Source: Brevibacillus fluminis (lineage in GTDB: Bacteria > Bacillota > Bacilli > Brevibacillales > Brevibacillaceae). From it: a stretch of 64,000 bases of DNA. The position numbers and the translations under genes are program-made. Under the pieces are notes generated by a model. That model saw nothing but the letters and a program-made list of their open reading frames with translations, was not told where the DNA came from and ran no database searches. The stretch covers positions 248,001 through 312,000 of the forward strand of contig NZ_RHHQ01000017.1 of NCBI RefSeq assembly GCF_003710825.1, in the 5' to 3' direction. Numbering within the stretch: position 1 is the first letter of the stretch; each line of letters begins with the position of its first letter. Below, in pieces: positions 16,199 through 23,601 of the stretch.

Positions 16199-16726
16199 TC
16201 AAACTCCTTCCGAAAGCCAGGTAATCTGTTTTTCTTCGACATTTTGCCGCACCTGGCCGGTGTCTTCCAGTTGAATCGTATACGTAAACTGATCGCCATG
16301 AAGCTGAGAGTTGATGACGATGCCGCTAGCTGCTGTACCGTCTACTAGGCTTACACGATCGAGCACATCGAAGGTGGGCTTGAGATAGCCTTTTTCATAG
16401 AGGAAAGCGTAGACATATTTTTTTTGATATAAAAAACGCTTTTTTCCTTGCTTTGATCGCAACGCCCAAAAAAGCACCTTCTCATCGACCACTTCCCCTA
16501 ACAGTCCGTCATCCGACCAGCGCTTGATCATAGACATGTTGCTCTGCTTGCCGGTACGTTCATAGATCAAATCGATGATCTCCTTGGACGAAATGTAGCG
16601 CTTTCGTTCCACCTCTTGCTTAAGCAATTCCTCGCGTTCGCGATACAAATGAGCGAGTCGGTCCTGGCATTCTTGTATTTTGCTTTCCAATGCGGCAATC
16701 TCCGCTTGTAGCTCTTCTTTTTTCAC
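16199..16726 (-). CDS. Coiled-coil protein with HTH-like segment
   Basis: 175 residues, GTG start behind AGAAGGGAT. Residues 1-40 form a strong coiled coil (KEELQAEIAALESKIQECQ and on to REREELLKQE). Residues 45-75 (ISSKEIIDLIYERTGKQSN, then IKRWSDDGLLGE) look like a MerR/helix-turn-helix type DNA-binding element, and KKRFLYQKKYVYAFL follows. The C-terminus (LHGDQFTYTIQLEDTGQ) is a beta-rich module. A -10 TATAAT (reverse of 16783-16788) lies 56 bases upstream. I know no family; with the coupled downstream gene it may be a regulator-partner pair. Confidence 0.65.
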   Translation of the reverse strand: MKKEELQAEIAALESKIQECQDRLAHLYREREELLKQEVERKRYISSKEIIDLIYERTGKQSNMSMIKRWSDDGLLGEVVDEKVLFWALRSKQGKKRFLYQKKYVYAFLYEKGYLKPTFDVLDRVSLVDGTAASGIVINSQLHGDQFTYTIQLEDTGQVRQNVEEKQITWLSEGV

Positions 16727-16927
16727 TGCGATCCCTTCTCTTTTTCCATATCATCCAAAGATATTCGCGCTTGTTTTTATTCATTATAGCAGAAAGTGCG
16801 CGTAAGTCCTATGAAACAGGCGAAAACAGGCGATTGATGACATCCTCTCTTGAAAATGTAAGCGCAGTGCAATCGTTTGATGAGTTTTTTGTTAAAAATG
16901 AAAATATAAAAAATGAAATCAAAAATG

Positions 16928-16956
16928 TTGACATCGTAATTTTGATCACATACATT
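16928..16956 (+). promoter_or_regulatory. Sigma-A promoter of the pyrimidine operon
   Basis: TTGACA (16928-16933), 17-base spacer, TACATT (16951-16956). The flanking AT-rich stretch could act as an UP element. A partial cre-like run (ATGTAAGCGC near 16857) lies further upstream but matches too few positions to call. Confidence 0.7.
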
Positions 16957-17011
16957 TAATATACAGAATTGCAAAAATATTTAGCAAGCATTTTTGAGGA
17001 GGGGGCAGAGG

Positions 17012-18385
17012 ATGAACACAATTTCTGGTGCATTCATTTCCGTCGAGGATATCAAGCGGAATTTTGCTGAGGCAAAGCCTGATCTGAAACCAAAGGAAGC
17101 GGTGGATGAGTCCAATCGATGTCTATATTGCTATGACGCACCTTGTATTAAGGCGTGTCCAACCAGTATCAACATCCCGTCCTTCATCAAAAAAATCGCT
17201 TCGGGCAACTTGAAAGGGGCAGCCCGCGTCATCCTTGAGTCCAACCCGATCGGGGCGACGTGCTCGCGGGTCTGCCCGACGGAAGAGCTGTGTGAAGGCG
17301 CTTGCGTGCTCAATGACGCGTCTGCGCCAATCTTGATCGGCGATTTGCAGCGCCATGCAACGAACTGGGCGATTAAAAATAATCCCGTGCTGTTCACAGC
17401 CGGAGAGCCAAACGGCAAAAAGGTCGCCATCATTGGCGGCGGACCGGCAGGGCTGTCAGCGGCAAGGGAACTTGCGCGGCTGGGCTTTGCCGTCACCGTG
17501 TTCGAAGCGAAGGAAAAAGCCGGCGGGCTAGACACATACGGTATCGTCTCGTTCCGTCTGCCACAGGAAGTTTCCCTCTGGGAAGTAGAGCAAATCAAGG
17601 GGCTCGGTGTCGACATCCGTACGAACGTTATGGTTGGACGCGATATTCAGCCACAAGAGCTTATCGATTCCTATGATGCCGTCGTGCTTGCGGTTGGAAT
17701 GTCATCGGTGCCGATGCTCGGGATTGAGGGGGAAGCGCTTACAGGTGTTTATGATGCGATCCAGTTTGTAGAGGACACCAAGACACGTCCGCTCGACACA
17801 TCGTTTGTCGGCAAGAACGTCGCCGTGATCGGTGCTGGCAATACCGCGATCGATGCTGCGACCTGTTCCGTCCGGCTCGGTGCTGCCAATGTGAAAATGG
17901 TGTACCGCCGCACGGAGGCGGAAATGACGGCGTATGAGTTCGAATATGAATTCGCCAAGCAGGATGGAGTGGAGTTCCGCTGGCTTACTCAACCGATCCG
18001 GATCATCGGTGACGAAAACGGCAATGTTGCTCAGCTCGAATGCATCCGCATGGCACTGGGCGAGCCGGATGTATCGGGCCGCCGCCGTCCAGAACCAGTG
18101 GAAGGATCGGAATTTACAATGGACGTGGACGCGGTGATCAAGGCCATCGGGCAAACACGTCACCATTCGCTGATCGAGGCGTTCGGCCTGTCACATAAAA
18201 ATGGGGTGGTCACGATCGACCAAAAAACACACCAGACCTCGAATGCGAAAATTTTTGCCGCAGGCGACGTGATTTTCGGCGGCGGACAGGGCGAAGCGAT
18301 GGTTGTCAGTGCAGCAGAGCAGGGCAAGCAAGCGGCTTATGCCATCTATGAGCATTTGATCAAAGTCGAAAGCGAGAGCGCGTAA
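17012..18385 (+). CDS. preT: NAD-dependent dihydropyrimidine dehydrogenase subunit PreT
   Basis: FAD- and iron-sulfur-containing electron-input subunit of bacterial dihydropyrimidine dehydrogenase, 457 residues. The N-terminal domain has cysteine clusters CLYCYDAPCIKACPTSI and CSRVCPTEELCEGAC for 4Fe-4S clusters. The FAD-binding motif VAIIGGGPAGLSAARELARL and a second dinucleotide fold NVAVIGAGNTAIDAA for NAD(P)H follow. It passes electrons to PreA, which reduces uracil and thymine. The ATG at 17012 follows GAGGAGGGGG; the upstream TTG at 16994 overlaps that site. preA begins 35 bases downstream, making this the first gene of the reductive pyrimidine operon. Confidence 0.93.
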   Translation: MNTISGAFISVEDIKRNFAEAKPDLKPKEAVDESNRCLYCYDAPCIKACPTSINIPSFIKKIASGNLKGAARVILESNPIGATCSRVCPTEELCEGACVLNDASAPILIGDLQRHATNWAIKNNPVLFTAGEPNGKKVAIIGGGPAGLSAARELARLGFAVTVFEAKEKAGGLDTYGIVSFRLPQEVSLWEVEQIKGLGVDIRTNVMVGRDIQPQELIDSYDAVVLAVGMSSVPMLGIEGEALTGVYDAIQFVEDTKTRPLDTSFVGKNVAVIGAGNTAIDAATCSVRLGAANVKMVYRRTEAEMTAYEFEYEFAKQDGVEFRWLTQPIRIIGDENGNVAQLECIRMALGEPDVSGRRRPEPVEGSEFTMDVDAVIKAIGQTRHHSLIEAFGLSHKNGVVTIDQKTHQTSNAKIFAAGDVIFGGGQGEAMVVSAAEQGKQAAYAIYEHLIKVESESA

Positions 18386-18420
18386 TGTAATCGGAGGGCA
18401 TTCACAAAGGAGGAGTTATC

Positions 18421-19695
18421 ATGGCTGATTTACGCATCAATCTGGCAGGAATTCAATCGCCCAATCCGTTCTGGCTTGCATCGGCGCCGCCGACGAACTC
18501 TGGCTACCAGGTGCAGCGCGCGTTTGAGGCTGGCTGGGGTGGAGCTGTCTGGAAAACGCTAGGTGATCCGATTATTAACGTCTCCTCGCGTTTTGCTGGT
18601 CTCACGTTCAATGGCCAGCGGGTGGCAGGCTTCAACAACATCGAGCTGATTACCGACCGACCGCTGGAAGTCAATTTAAAGGAAATTCTCGAAACGAAAA
18701 AACGCTTCCCGAACCATACGATCATCGCCTCGCTGATGGTAGAGCCCAAGCAGGAAAAATGGCATGAGATCGTCAAGAGGGTGGAAGATGTTGGCGTCGA
18801 CGGACTGGAGCTCAATTTCGGCTGTCCGCACGGGATGGCGGAGCGCGGCATGGGTTCCGCATCCGGTCAAGTACCGGCGCTGGTAGAAAAGCAAACCTAC
18901 TGGGCAAAGGAAGCAGCCAAAACACCGGTCATCGTCAAGCTTACGCCGAACATTACGGATATTACGGCGACGGCCTACGCGGCGGTTCAGGGCGGGGCCG
19001 ACGCGATCAGTATGATCAACACGATCAACAGCTTGATGGGAGTCGATCTGGATACGTGGAACACCGTACCGCACGTGGCAGGCAAAGGGGCGCATGGCGG
19101 TTATTGCGGTCCGGCGGTCAAGCCGATCGCGCTCAACATGGTCGCCGAATGCGCGCGCCATCCGGAAATCAACGTGCCGATCTCCGGTATCGGCGGTATC
19201 TCTAATTGGAGGGATGCGGCGGAATTTTTGCTCATGGGAGCGACGGGTGTACAAGTGTGCACCGCTGCGATGCATCATGGGTTCAGCATCGTAGAAGACA
19301 TGATCGACGGACTGAACAACTACCTTGACGAAAAAGGCATTGCCTCTGTCATGGAGCTGGTCGGCAAATCCGTCAGCCGCTATTCCAATTGGGGCGATCT
19401 CGATCTCAACTACAAGGCTGTCGCCCGCATTAACCGCGACACCTGTATCAACTGCAACAAATGCCACATCGCTTGTGAAGATACGTCCCACCAATGCATC
19501 GAGCGGCACACCGATGAAAAAGGGGCCTATCTGAAAGTGCGCGAAGAAGATTGTGTCGGTTGCAACCTGTGCTCGATCGTATGCCCGGTTGATGGTGCCA
19601 TCGATATGGTGGAGGTATACAGCGAGCAGCCAATGACTTGGAATGAGCGCCAAAAAGCGATTTCAGCAGTGAAATGTGATTTGGAAACAGTCTAG
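18421..19695 (+). CDS. preA: Dihydropyrimidine dehydrogenase subunit PreA
   Basis: FMN-containing subunit reducing uracil/thymine to the 5,6-dihydro forms, 424 residues. A dihydroorotate-dehydrogenase-like barrel occupies residues 1-310 (NFGCPHGMAERGMG at 132-145; phosphate loops SGIGGISNW and LLMGATGVQVCT). Two C-terminal 4Fe-4S motifs follow: CINCNKCHIAC and CVGCNLCSIVCPV. At the position of the catalytic cysteine of mammalian dihydropyrimidine dehydrogenase (A-C-G-Q) this protein has A-S-G-Q, Ser148. It starts behind AAAGGAGGA and is flanked by preT and the dihydropyrimidinase gene. Confidence 0.93.
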   Translation: MADLRINLAGIQSPNPFWLASAPPTNSGYQVQRAFEAGWGGAVWKTLGDPIINVSSRFAGLTFNGQRVAGFNNIELITDRPLEVNLKEILETKKRFPNHTIIASLMVEPKQEKWHEIVKRVEDVGVDGLELNFGCPHGMAERGMGSASGQVPALVEKQTYWAKEAAKTPVIVKLTPNITDITATAYAAVQGGADAISMINTINSLMGVDLDTWNTVPHVAGKGAHGGYCGPAVKPIALNMVAECARHPEINVPISGIGGISNWRDAAEFLLMGATGVQVCTAAMHHGFSIVEDMIDGLNNYLDEKGIASVMELVGKSVSRYSNWGDLDLNYKAVARINRDTCINCNKCHIACEDTSHQCIERHTDEKGAYLKVREEDCVGCNLCSIVCPVDGAIDMVEVYSEQPMTWNERQKAISAVKCDLETV

Positions 19696-19719
19696 CGAAA
19701 GCCAAAGGAGGCGTCCCCT

Positions 19720-21111
19720 GTGAAAAAACTCATTACGAACGGAACCATCGTCACCGCTGCCGATACGTATCAGGCAGATGTAAGCATCGAAAATGGCGTG
19801 ATCACCGCGATCGGCCGGCAGCTGCCGGTTGATGGTGCAGAAGTCATCGATGCGAAAGGCTGCTATCTCCTTCCAGGGGGCATCGATCCTCATACGCATC
19901 TGGATATGCCGTTTGGAGGCACTGTCACCGATGATGATTTCCAAACCGGCACGATTGCAGCGGCATTCGGTGGTACGACGACGATCATCGATTTTTGCCT
20001 CACGAATAAAGGTGAACCGCTGCAAAACGCGATTCAGACTTGGCATGCCAAATCGGAAGGAAAAGCGGTGATCGATTACGGCTTCCATCTGATGATCGGG
20101 GAAATTAACAACAGCGTGCTGGAAGAGCTGCCGGAAGTGATCGAAAACGAAGGGATCACGTCGTTCAAAGTGTTCATGGCGTACAAAAATGTCTTCCAGG
20201 CGGAGGATGCTGTCTTGTTCCGTACGTTGAAAACGGCGAAGGAACAAGGTGCGTTGGTCATGGTCCACGCGGAAAACGGAGATGTGATCGATTTATTGGT
20301 GCAGGAAGCGCTCCAAAACGGCAACACCGATCCGATCTACCATGCGCTCACCCGACCGCCTGAGGCGGAGGCGGAAGCGACCGGCCGTGCGGCACTCTTG
20401 ACGGCATTGGCAGACTCACAGCTCTATGTCGTGCACGTATCCTGCGCGGATGCTGCGGCCAAAATTGCCGAAGCCCGGCAAAAAGGGTACCGGGTTTGGG
20501 GCGAAACATGCCCGCAATATCTCGTGCTTGACCAAACGTACCTGGAAAAGCCGGAATTTGAAGGAGCCAAATACGTCTGGTCGCCGCCGCTTCGCGAAAA
20601 GTGGAACCAGCAAGAGCTGTGGAACGCATTGAAAAGCGGTCAGCTGCAGACGCTCGGCTCCGACCATTGTGCCTTCAATTTTGTGGGCAAAAAAGAGCTT
20701 GGGCGCGGCGACTTTTCCAAGATCCCGAATGGCGGGCCGATTATCGAGGACCGTTTGCCGATTTTGTTCTCGGAAGGCGTGAAAAAAGGGCGTATTACGT
20801 TAAACCAGTTCGTCGAAATCGTTTCGACCCGCAGCGCCAAACTATTTGGACTCTTCCCGCAAAAAGGGACGATCGCAATCGGTTCAGATGCTGACATCGT
20901 CATCTTTGATCCAAATCAGCAACGGACGATCTCGGCCAAGACGCACCACATGAACGTCGACTACAACCCGTTTGAAGGCATGAATATAACAGGCGCGCCC
21001 ATCTCCGTTCTTTCGCGCGGCGAATTCGTCATCCGCGAGCAGCAATTCGTGGGAACGCCAGGCAACGGTCACTACTTGAAACGGAAGCGCTACAACCACG
21101 AAAACGCGTAA
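19720..21111 (+). CDS. hydA: Dihydropyrimidinase / D-hydantoinase
   Basis: Zinc amidohydrolase that opens dihydrouracil to N-carbamoyl-beta-alanine; members also open 5-substituted hydantoins. The 463 residues contain the H-x-H metal pair H58/H60 in GGIDPHTHLDMPFGG, the carboxylated lysine K150 in SFKVFMAYKN, and later metal histidines in MVHAENG and VVHVSC, with the catalytic Asp in GSDHCAF. The start is GTG, 12 bases after AAAGGAGG. It is third in the operon, after preA. Confidence 0.94.
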   Translation: MKKLITNGTIVTAADTYQADVSIENGVITAIGRQLPVDGAEVIDAKGCYLLPGGIDPHTHLDMPFGGTVTDDDFQTGTIAAAFGGTTTIIDFCLTNKGEPLQNAIQTWHAKSEGKAVIDYGFHLMIGEINNSVLEELPEVIENEGITSFKVFMAYKNVFQAEDAVLFRTLKTAKEQGALVMVHAENGDVIDLLVQEALQNGNTDPIYHALTRPPEAEAEATGRAALLTALADSQLYVVHVSCADAAAKIAEARQKGYRVWGETCPQYLVLDQTYLEKPEFEGAKYVWSPPLREKWNQQELWNALKSGQLQTLGSDHCAFNFVGKKELGRGDFSKIPNGGPIIEDRLPILFSEGVKKGRITLNQFVEIVSTRSAKLFGLFPQKGTIAIGSDADIVIFDPNQQRTISAKTHHMNVDYNPFEGMNITGAPISVLSRGEFVIREQQFVGTPGNGHYLKRKRYNHENA

Positions 21112-21138
21112 ACACACGATCGAACAGGAGGATGTGAC

Positions 21139-22032
21139 ATGGTAAGCAAAGTGAAAATCGGTTTGATCCAAGCGTCACACGATACGAGCGGTGATGAGCC
21201 GTGCCAGGCACATATCGATAACGCGATCGAAAAACACCTGAGCCTGATCGCCGAAGCTGCTGCCAAGGGAGCAAAGATTGTCTGCCTGCAAGAAGTGTTT
21301 ACAACGCCGTACTTTTGCGCCGAGCAAAATCCGAAGTGGTACGCGACCGCGGAAGCCATTCCGGAAGGTCCGACGACCCAGCTGTTCAAGGAAGTCGCGA
21401 AGCAGCACGGAATCGTACTGGTTCTGCCGATCTACGAAAAAGCGGCGGAAGGCGTCTATTACAATACCGCAGCTGTCATCGATGCGGACGGGACCTATCT
21501 GGGCAAATACCGCAAAAACCATATTCCGCACGTGCAGGCAGGCCCGAATCCGCAGCACGGCTTCTGGGAGAAATATTATTTCAAGCCGGGCAATCTCGGC
21601 TACCCCGTCTTCAAGACGATTTACGGTACGATCGGGGTCTACATCTGCTACGACCGCCATTTTCCAGAGGGCGCGCGCCTGTTAGGGCTTGCAGGTGCGG
21701 AGATCGTGTTCAATCCGTCCGCCACCATCGCAGGCTTGTCCGAATATTTGTGGAAGCTGGAGCAGCCGGCTCATGCGGTCGCGAACGGCTACTACCTCGG
21801 CGCGATTAATCGTGTCGGGTATGAAGGGCCGTGGAATTTCGGAGAGTTTTATGGTCAGTCCTATTTGGTCGATCCGCGCGGCAACTTTGCAGCGATGGGC
21901 TCGCGCAACGAATCGGAAGTGGTCATCGGTGAAATGGACCGCAATCTCATCGCAGAAGTGCGGGACCAATGGCAGTTTTACCGGGACCGCCGCCCTGAAA
22001 CCTATGAGAAGATGGTTCAGCTGCTGCCGTAA
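21139..22032 (+). CDS. Beta-ureidopropionase (N-carbamoyl-beta-alanine amidohydrolase)
   Basis: Nitrilase-superfamily amidase that hydrolyses N-carbamoyl-beta-alanine to beta-alanine, CO2 and ammonia, the last step of reductive pyrimidine breakdown. Catalytic residues are visible: E52 in VCLQEVF, K126 in KYRKNHIP and C170 in VYICYDRHFPEGAR. Length 297 and the GPNPQHGFWEKYYF segment match the ureidopropionase/N-carbamoylputrescine branch. The operon context with dihydropyrimidinase decides in favour of the carbamoyl-beta-alanine substrate. The start is behind AACAGGAGG. Confidence 0.92.
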   Translation: MVSKVKIGLIQASHDTSGDEPCQAHIDNAIEKHLSLIAEAAAKGAKIVCLQEVFTTPYFCAEQNPKWYATAEAIPEGPTTQLFKEVAKQHGIVLVLPIYEKAAEGVYYNTAAVIDADGTYLGKYRKNHIPHVQAGPNPQHGFWEKYYFKPGNLGYPVFKTIYGTIGVYICYDRHFPEGARLLGLAGAEIVFNPSATIAGLSEYLWKLEQPAHAVANGYYLGAINRVGYEGPWNFGEFYGQSYLVDPRGNFAAMGSRNESEVVIGEMDRNLIAEVRDQWQFYRDRRPETYEKMVQLLP

Positions 22033-22047
22033 AAAGGGGGAATGCGC

Positions 22048-22278
22048 ATGTCAGCATATCAAGAATATGTGGAAGAAAAAGAACGGATCGATGATTTGGT
22101 CGCGCTGGGCTATAAAATCACCAAAGTGATGGAAAATTTGAGCGGTGCCGTGGTCGAGTTTGAACACCCGAACCCGCCGTCCCATCTCGACAAAACGAAG
22201 CAGCTGCATATCTTGACCGCAGATGCGCGCAAATATTTCGGAACTGTGCTCATTTTGCAGCAAAAGAGCGTTTCTTGA
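22048..22278 (+). CDS. Small conserved protein ending the pyrimidine operon
   Basis: 76-residue acidic protein, MSAYQEYVEEKERIDDLVAL onward, with a central VVEFEHPNPPSHLD and a C-terminal TADARKYFGTVLILQQ. It has no cysteines, no membrane segment and no catalytic motif that I know. It starts 16 bases after the ureidopropionase stop; ATG 22048 is spaced correctly after AAGGGGG, whereas ATG 22042 is too close. Position in the operon suggests an accessory or regulatory partner of the pyrimidine enzymes. Confidence 0.72.
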   Translation: MSAYQEYVEEKERIDDLVALGYKITKVMENLSGAVVEFEHPNPPSHLDKTKQLHILTADARKYFGTVLILQQKSVS

Positions 22279-22311
22279 CGAACAGTTTCCCATCGCAAGA
22301 CAAAGTGAAAG

Positions 22312-22338
22312 CAGGCAGCGATCATGCTGTCTGTTTTT
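22312..22338 (+). terminator. Rho-independent terminator of pyrimidine operon
   Basis: CAGGCAGC pairs with GCTGTCTG (one G-T pair) across GATCAT, then six T residues. Confidence 0.9.
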
Positions 22339-22343
22339 TGTAT

Positions 22344-22373
22344 TTGAAATTTCTGATAAATTTTAAGATAATA
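22344..22373 (+). promoter_or_regulatory. Promoter of the ART-like gene
   Basis: TTGAAA (22344-22349), 18-base spacer, GATAAT (22368-22373), directly after the operon terminator, so the next gene has its own promoter. Confidence 0.55.
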
Positions 22374-22435
22374 TGGATAATTCAAGCAGATCATCACAAA
22401 CATTGAGACAACCTGACAATTTGAAAAAGGATGGG

Positions 22436-23020
22436 ATGGACGTGATGAGTACCGTGTACCGGGGAATCGCCTTCAACGAGGCGCTGCACGTGGTGAACAA
22501 GCAACAATATGAACGGGAGGAGCGGAGGTATTTTCTGGACGGCGTTGTAGCGAAGGCGGTTTTTGGCGAAGGCATCTACCTTGTCCATGATACAGATATG
22601 GCGGCGCAGTACGCGTTTTGCCACGCGGAGACCGAGAACGATTTTGCGGCGGTGATCAGCCAGCAGCTGACGCTGGACAATCCGATGATCCTGCACCGCG
22701 ACTACAACGAAGCGGACCTGCGCAAAGATGCCTTGGAATGGAAATACCCGGATGGCAATCTCCCGGACAACATGTGGCAAACCGAACCGATGCTTCGTGT
22801 GGAAAAAACAGGAGCGATCATGCGCGAGTATTTGCTTCATATGAAGTATGACGGAATCAAATATCACGTGAACAACGAGTTCATCTATTACATATCGTAT
22901 TTTCCCTGTACACAGATCAGCGATATTCGGATCGACTTCATCTTTGACATCCATGACTTGAAAAATGCAAGCGTACAAGTGCTGCGGGAGCGCTATAAGC
23001 TAAAAAACCAGTACCTATAA
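22436..23020 (+). CDS. Putative ADP-ribosyltransferase-like (PARP-fold) protein
   Basis: 194-residue protein that I cannot match to a named family. Three segments fall in the order expected of the ADP-ribosyltransferase fold: VYRGIAF (residues 7-13) as the NAD-binding first motif, GEGIYLVHDTDMAAQYA (44-60) like the G-x-G-I-Y-L...A-x-x-Y-A motif of PARP-type proteins, and NEFIYYISYFPCTQI (147-161) like the closing E-Y-x-x-Y...Q-I strand. There is no signal peptide. ATG 22436 is used; ATG 22445 is an equal candidate. It is monocistronic between a promoter and a terminator. The function is inferred from motif order only. Confidence 0.5.
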   Translation: MDVMSTVYRGIAFNEALHVVNKQQYEREERRYFLDGVVAKAVFGEGIYLVHDTDMAAQYAFCHAETENDFAAVISQQLTLDNPMILHRDYNEADLRKDALEWKYPDGNLPDNMWQTEPMLRVEKTGAIMREYLLHMKYDGIKYHVNNEFIYYISYFPCTQISDIRIDFIFDIHDLKNASVQVLRERYKLKNQYL

Positions 23021-23024
23021 CAGT

Positions 23025-23062
23025 AAACTCTCTATGCCGGTCAACGGTTGGAGAGTTTTTTT
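23025..23062 (+). terminator. Rho-independent terminator
   Basis: AAACTCTC (23025-23032) pairs with GAGAGTTT (23051-23058), with an internal CCG/CGG pair in the loop, then a T run. Confidence 0.82.
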
Positions 23063-23208
23063 ATCTTCGCACACGAGAGGTGAGCCTTCAAATGGCAACG
23101 AAACGAATGAAATATCGTTTGAATTTAATTAAATAAAAATGAAATATTCCTATGTTGAACAATATAAATATTTATTTTGATATTAATAACATACAACGCA
23201 AATTATCA

Positions 23209-23236
23209 TTGCAATAGAAGAATATAACGTTATAAT
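23209..23236 (+). promoter_or_regulatory. Promoter with palindromic -10 region
   Basis: TTGCAA (23209-23214), 16-base spacer, TATAAT (23231-23236). The perfect palindrome TATAACGTTATA (23223-23234) overlaps the -10 and may be a repressor site. The preceding 120 bases are very AT-rich. Confidence 0.6.
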
Positions 23237-23282
23237 GGGAATAAATGAAATAATCTGAAAATACAGAATGGAGGGGCCGGGT

Positions 23283-23441
23283 ATGGTTATGCAAGATGTA
23301 CCCCTAGACAGATGCGAAAATTGCCAAGGAATCGATTTTAGCATCACGGATTACAAAGATATGCACTCCTCTCAAAAAGTCATTCATTGTACAACGTGCG
23401 GCTACATTTATTGGGAAGACTCCACGGTTCGTTCCTCATGA
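23283..23441 (+). CDS. Small zinc-ribbon-like protein, 52 aa
   Basis: Short ORF behind GGAGGGG. Two CxxC pairs, CENC near the start and CTTC in IHCTTCGYIYWED near the end, suggest one structural zinc site, as in small zinc ribbons. The intervening segment is acidic (ITDYKDMHSS). No partner is implied by the neighbours. A second, unrelated 52-residue zinc-ribbon ORF occurs at 32138. Confidence 0.65.
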   Translation: MVMQDVPLDRCENCQGIDFSITDYKDMHSSQKVIHCTTCGYIYWEDSTVRSS

Positions 23442-23459
23442 TAGCATATGTTCTACAGT

Positions 23460-23498
23460 GGCTCTGCCATAAGGCATGGCGTAGCCAGGTTTTCTAAT
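23460..23498 (+). repeat. Stem-loop element, copy 2
   Basis: GGCTCTGCC (23460-23468), loop ATAAGGCAT, GGCGTAGCC (23478-23486), tail AGGTTTTCTAAT. Same element as at 14174. The stem position that differs (C to T) keeps pairing as G-T. It lies about 100 bases upstream of the NCS1 permease gene. Confidence 0.6.
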
Positions 23499-23601
23499 TT
23501 CGAAAGGGGGAATGTGTGCAGCGACCATTAGTATCGCTGGTTAACCGTCTGGGGAACATGCTGTGCCATTGAAAAACGAATCGGCAAGGAGTTGAGAACC
23601 G

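Noticed and set aside
16850..16870. cre box upstream of preT
   Set aside because: ATGTAAGCGCAGTGCA fails the consensus at three positions in the right half.
18676..19653. 325-codon antisense reading frame in preA
   Set aside because: Shadow of a well-supported gene; composition is that of the opposite strand of coding DNA.
23092..23136. 14-codon ORF with a GAGAGGTGA upstream
   Set aside because: Too short, Lys/Asn-biased by local AT content, and placed directly after a terminator with no promoter between.
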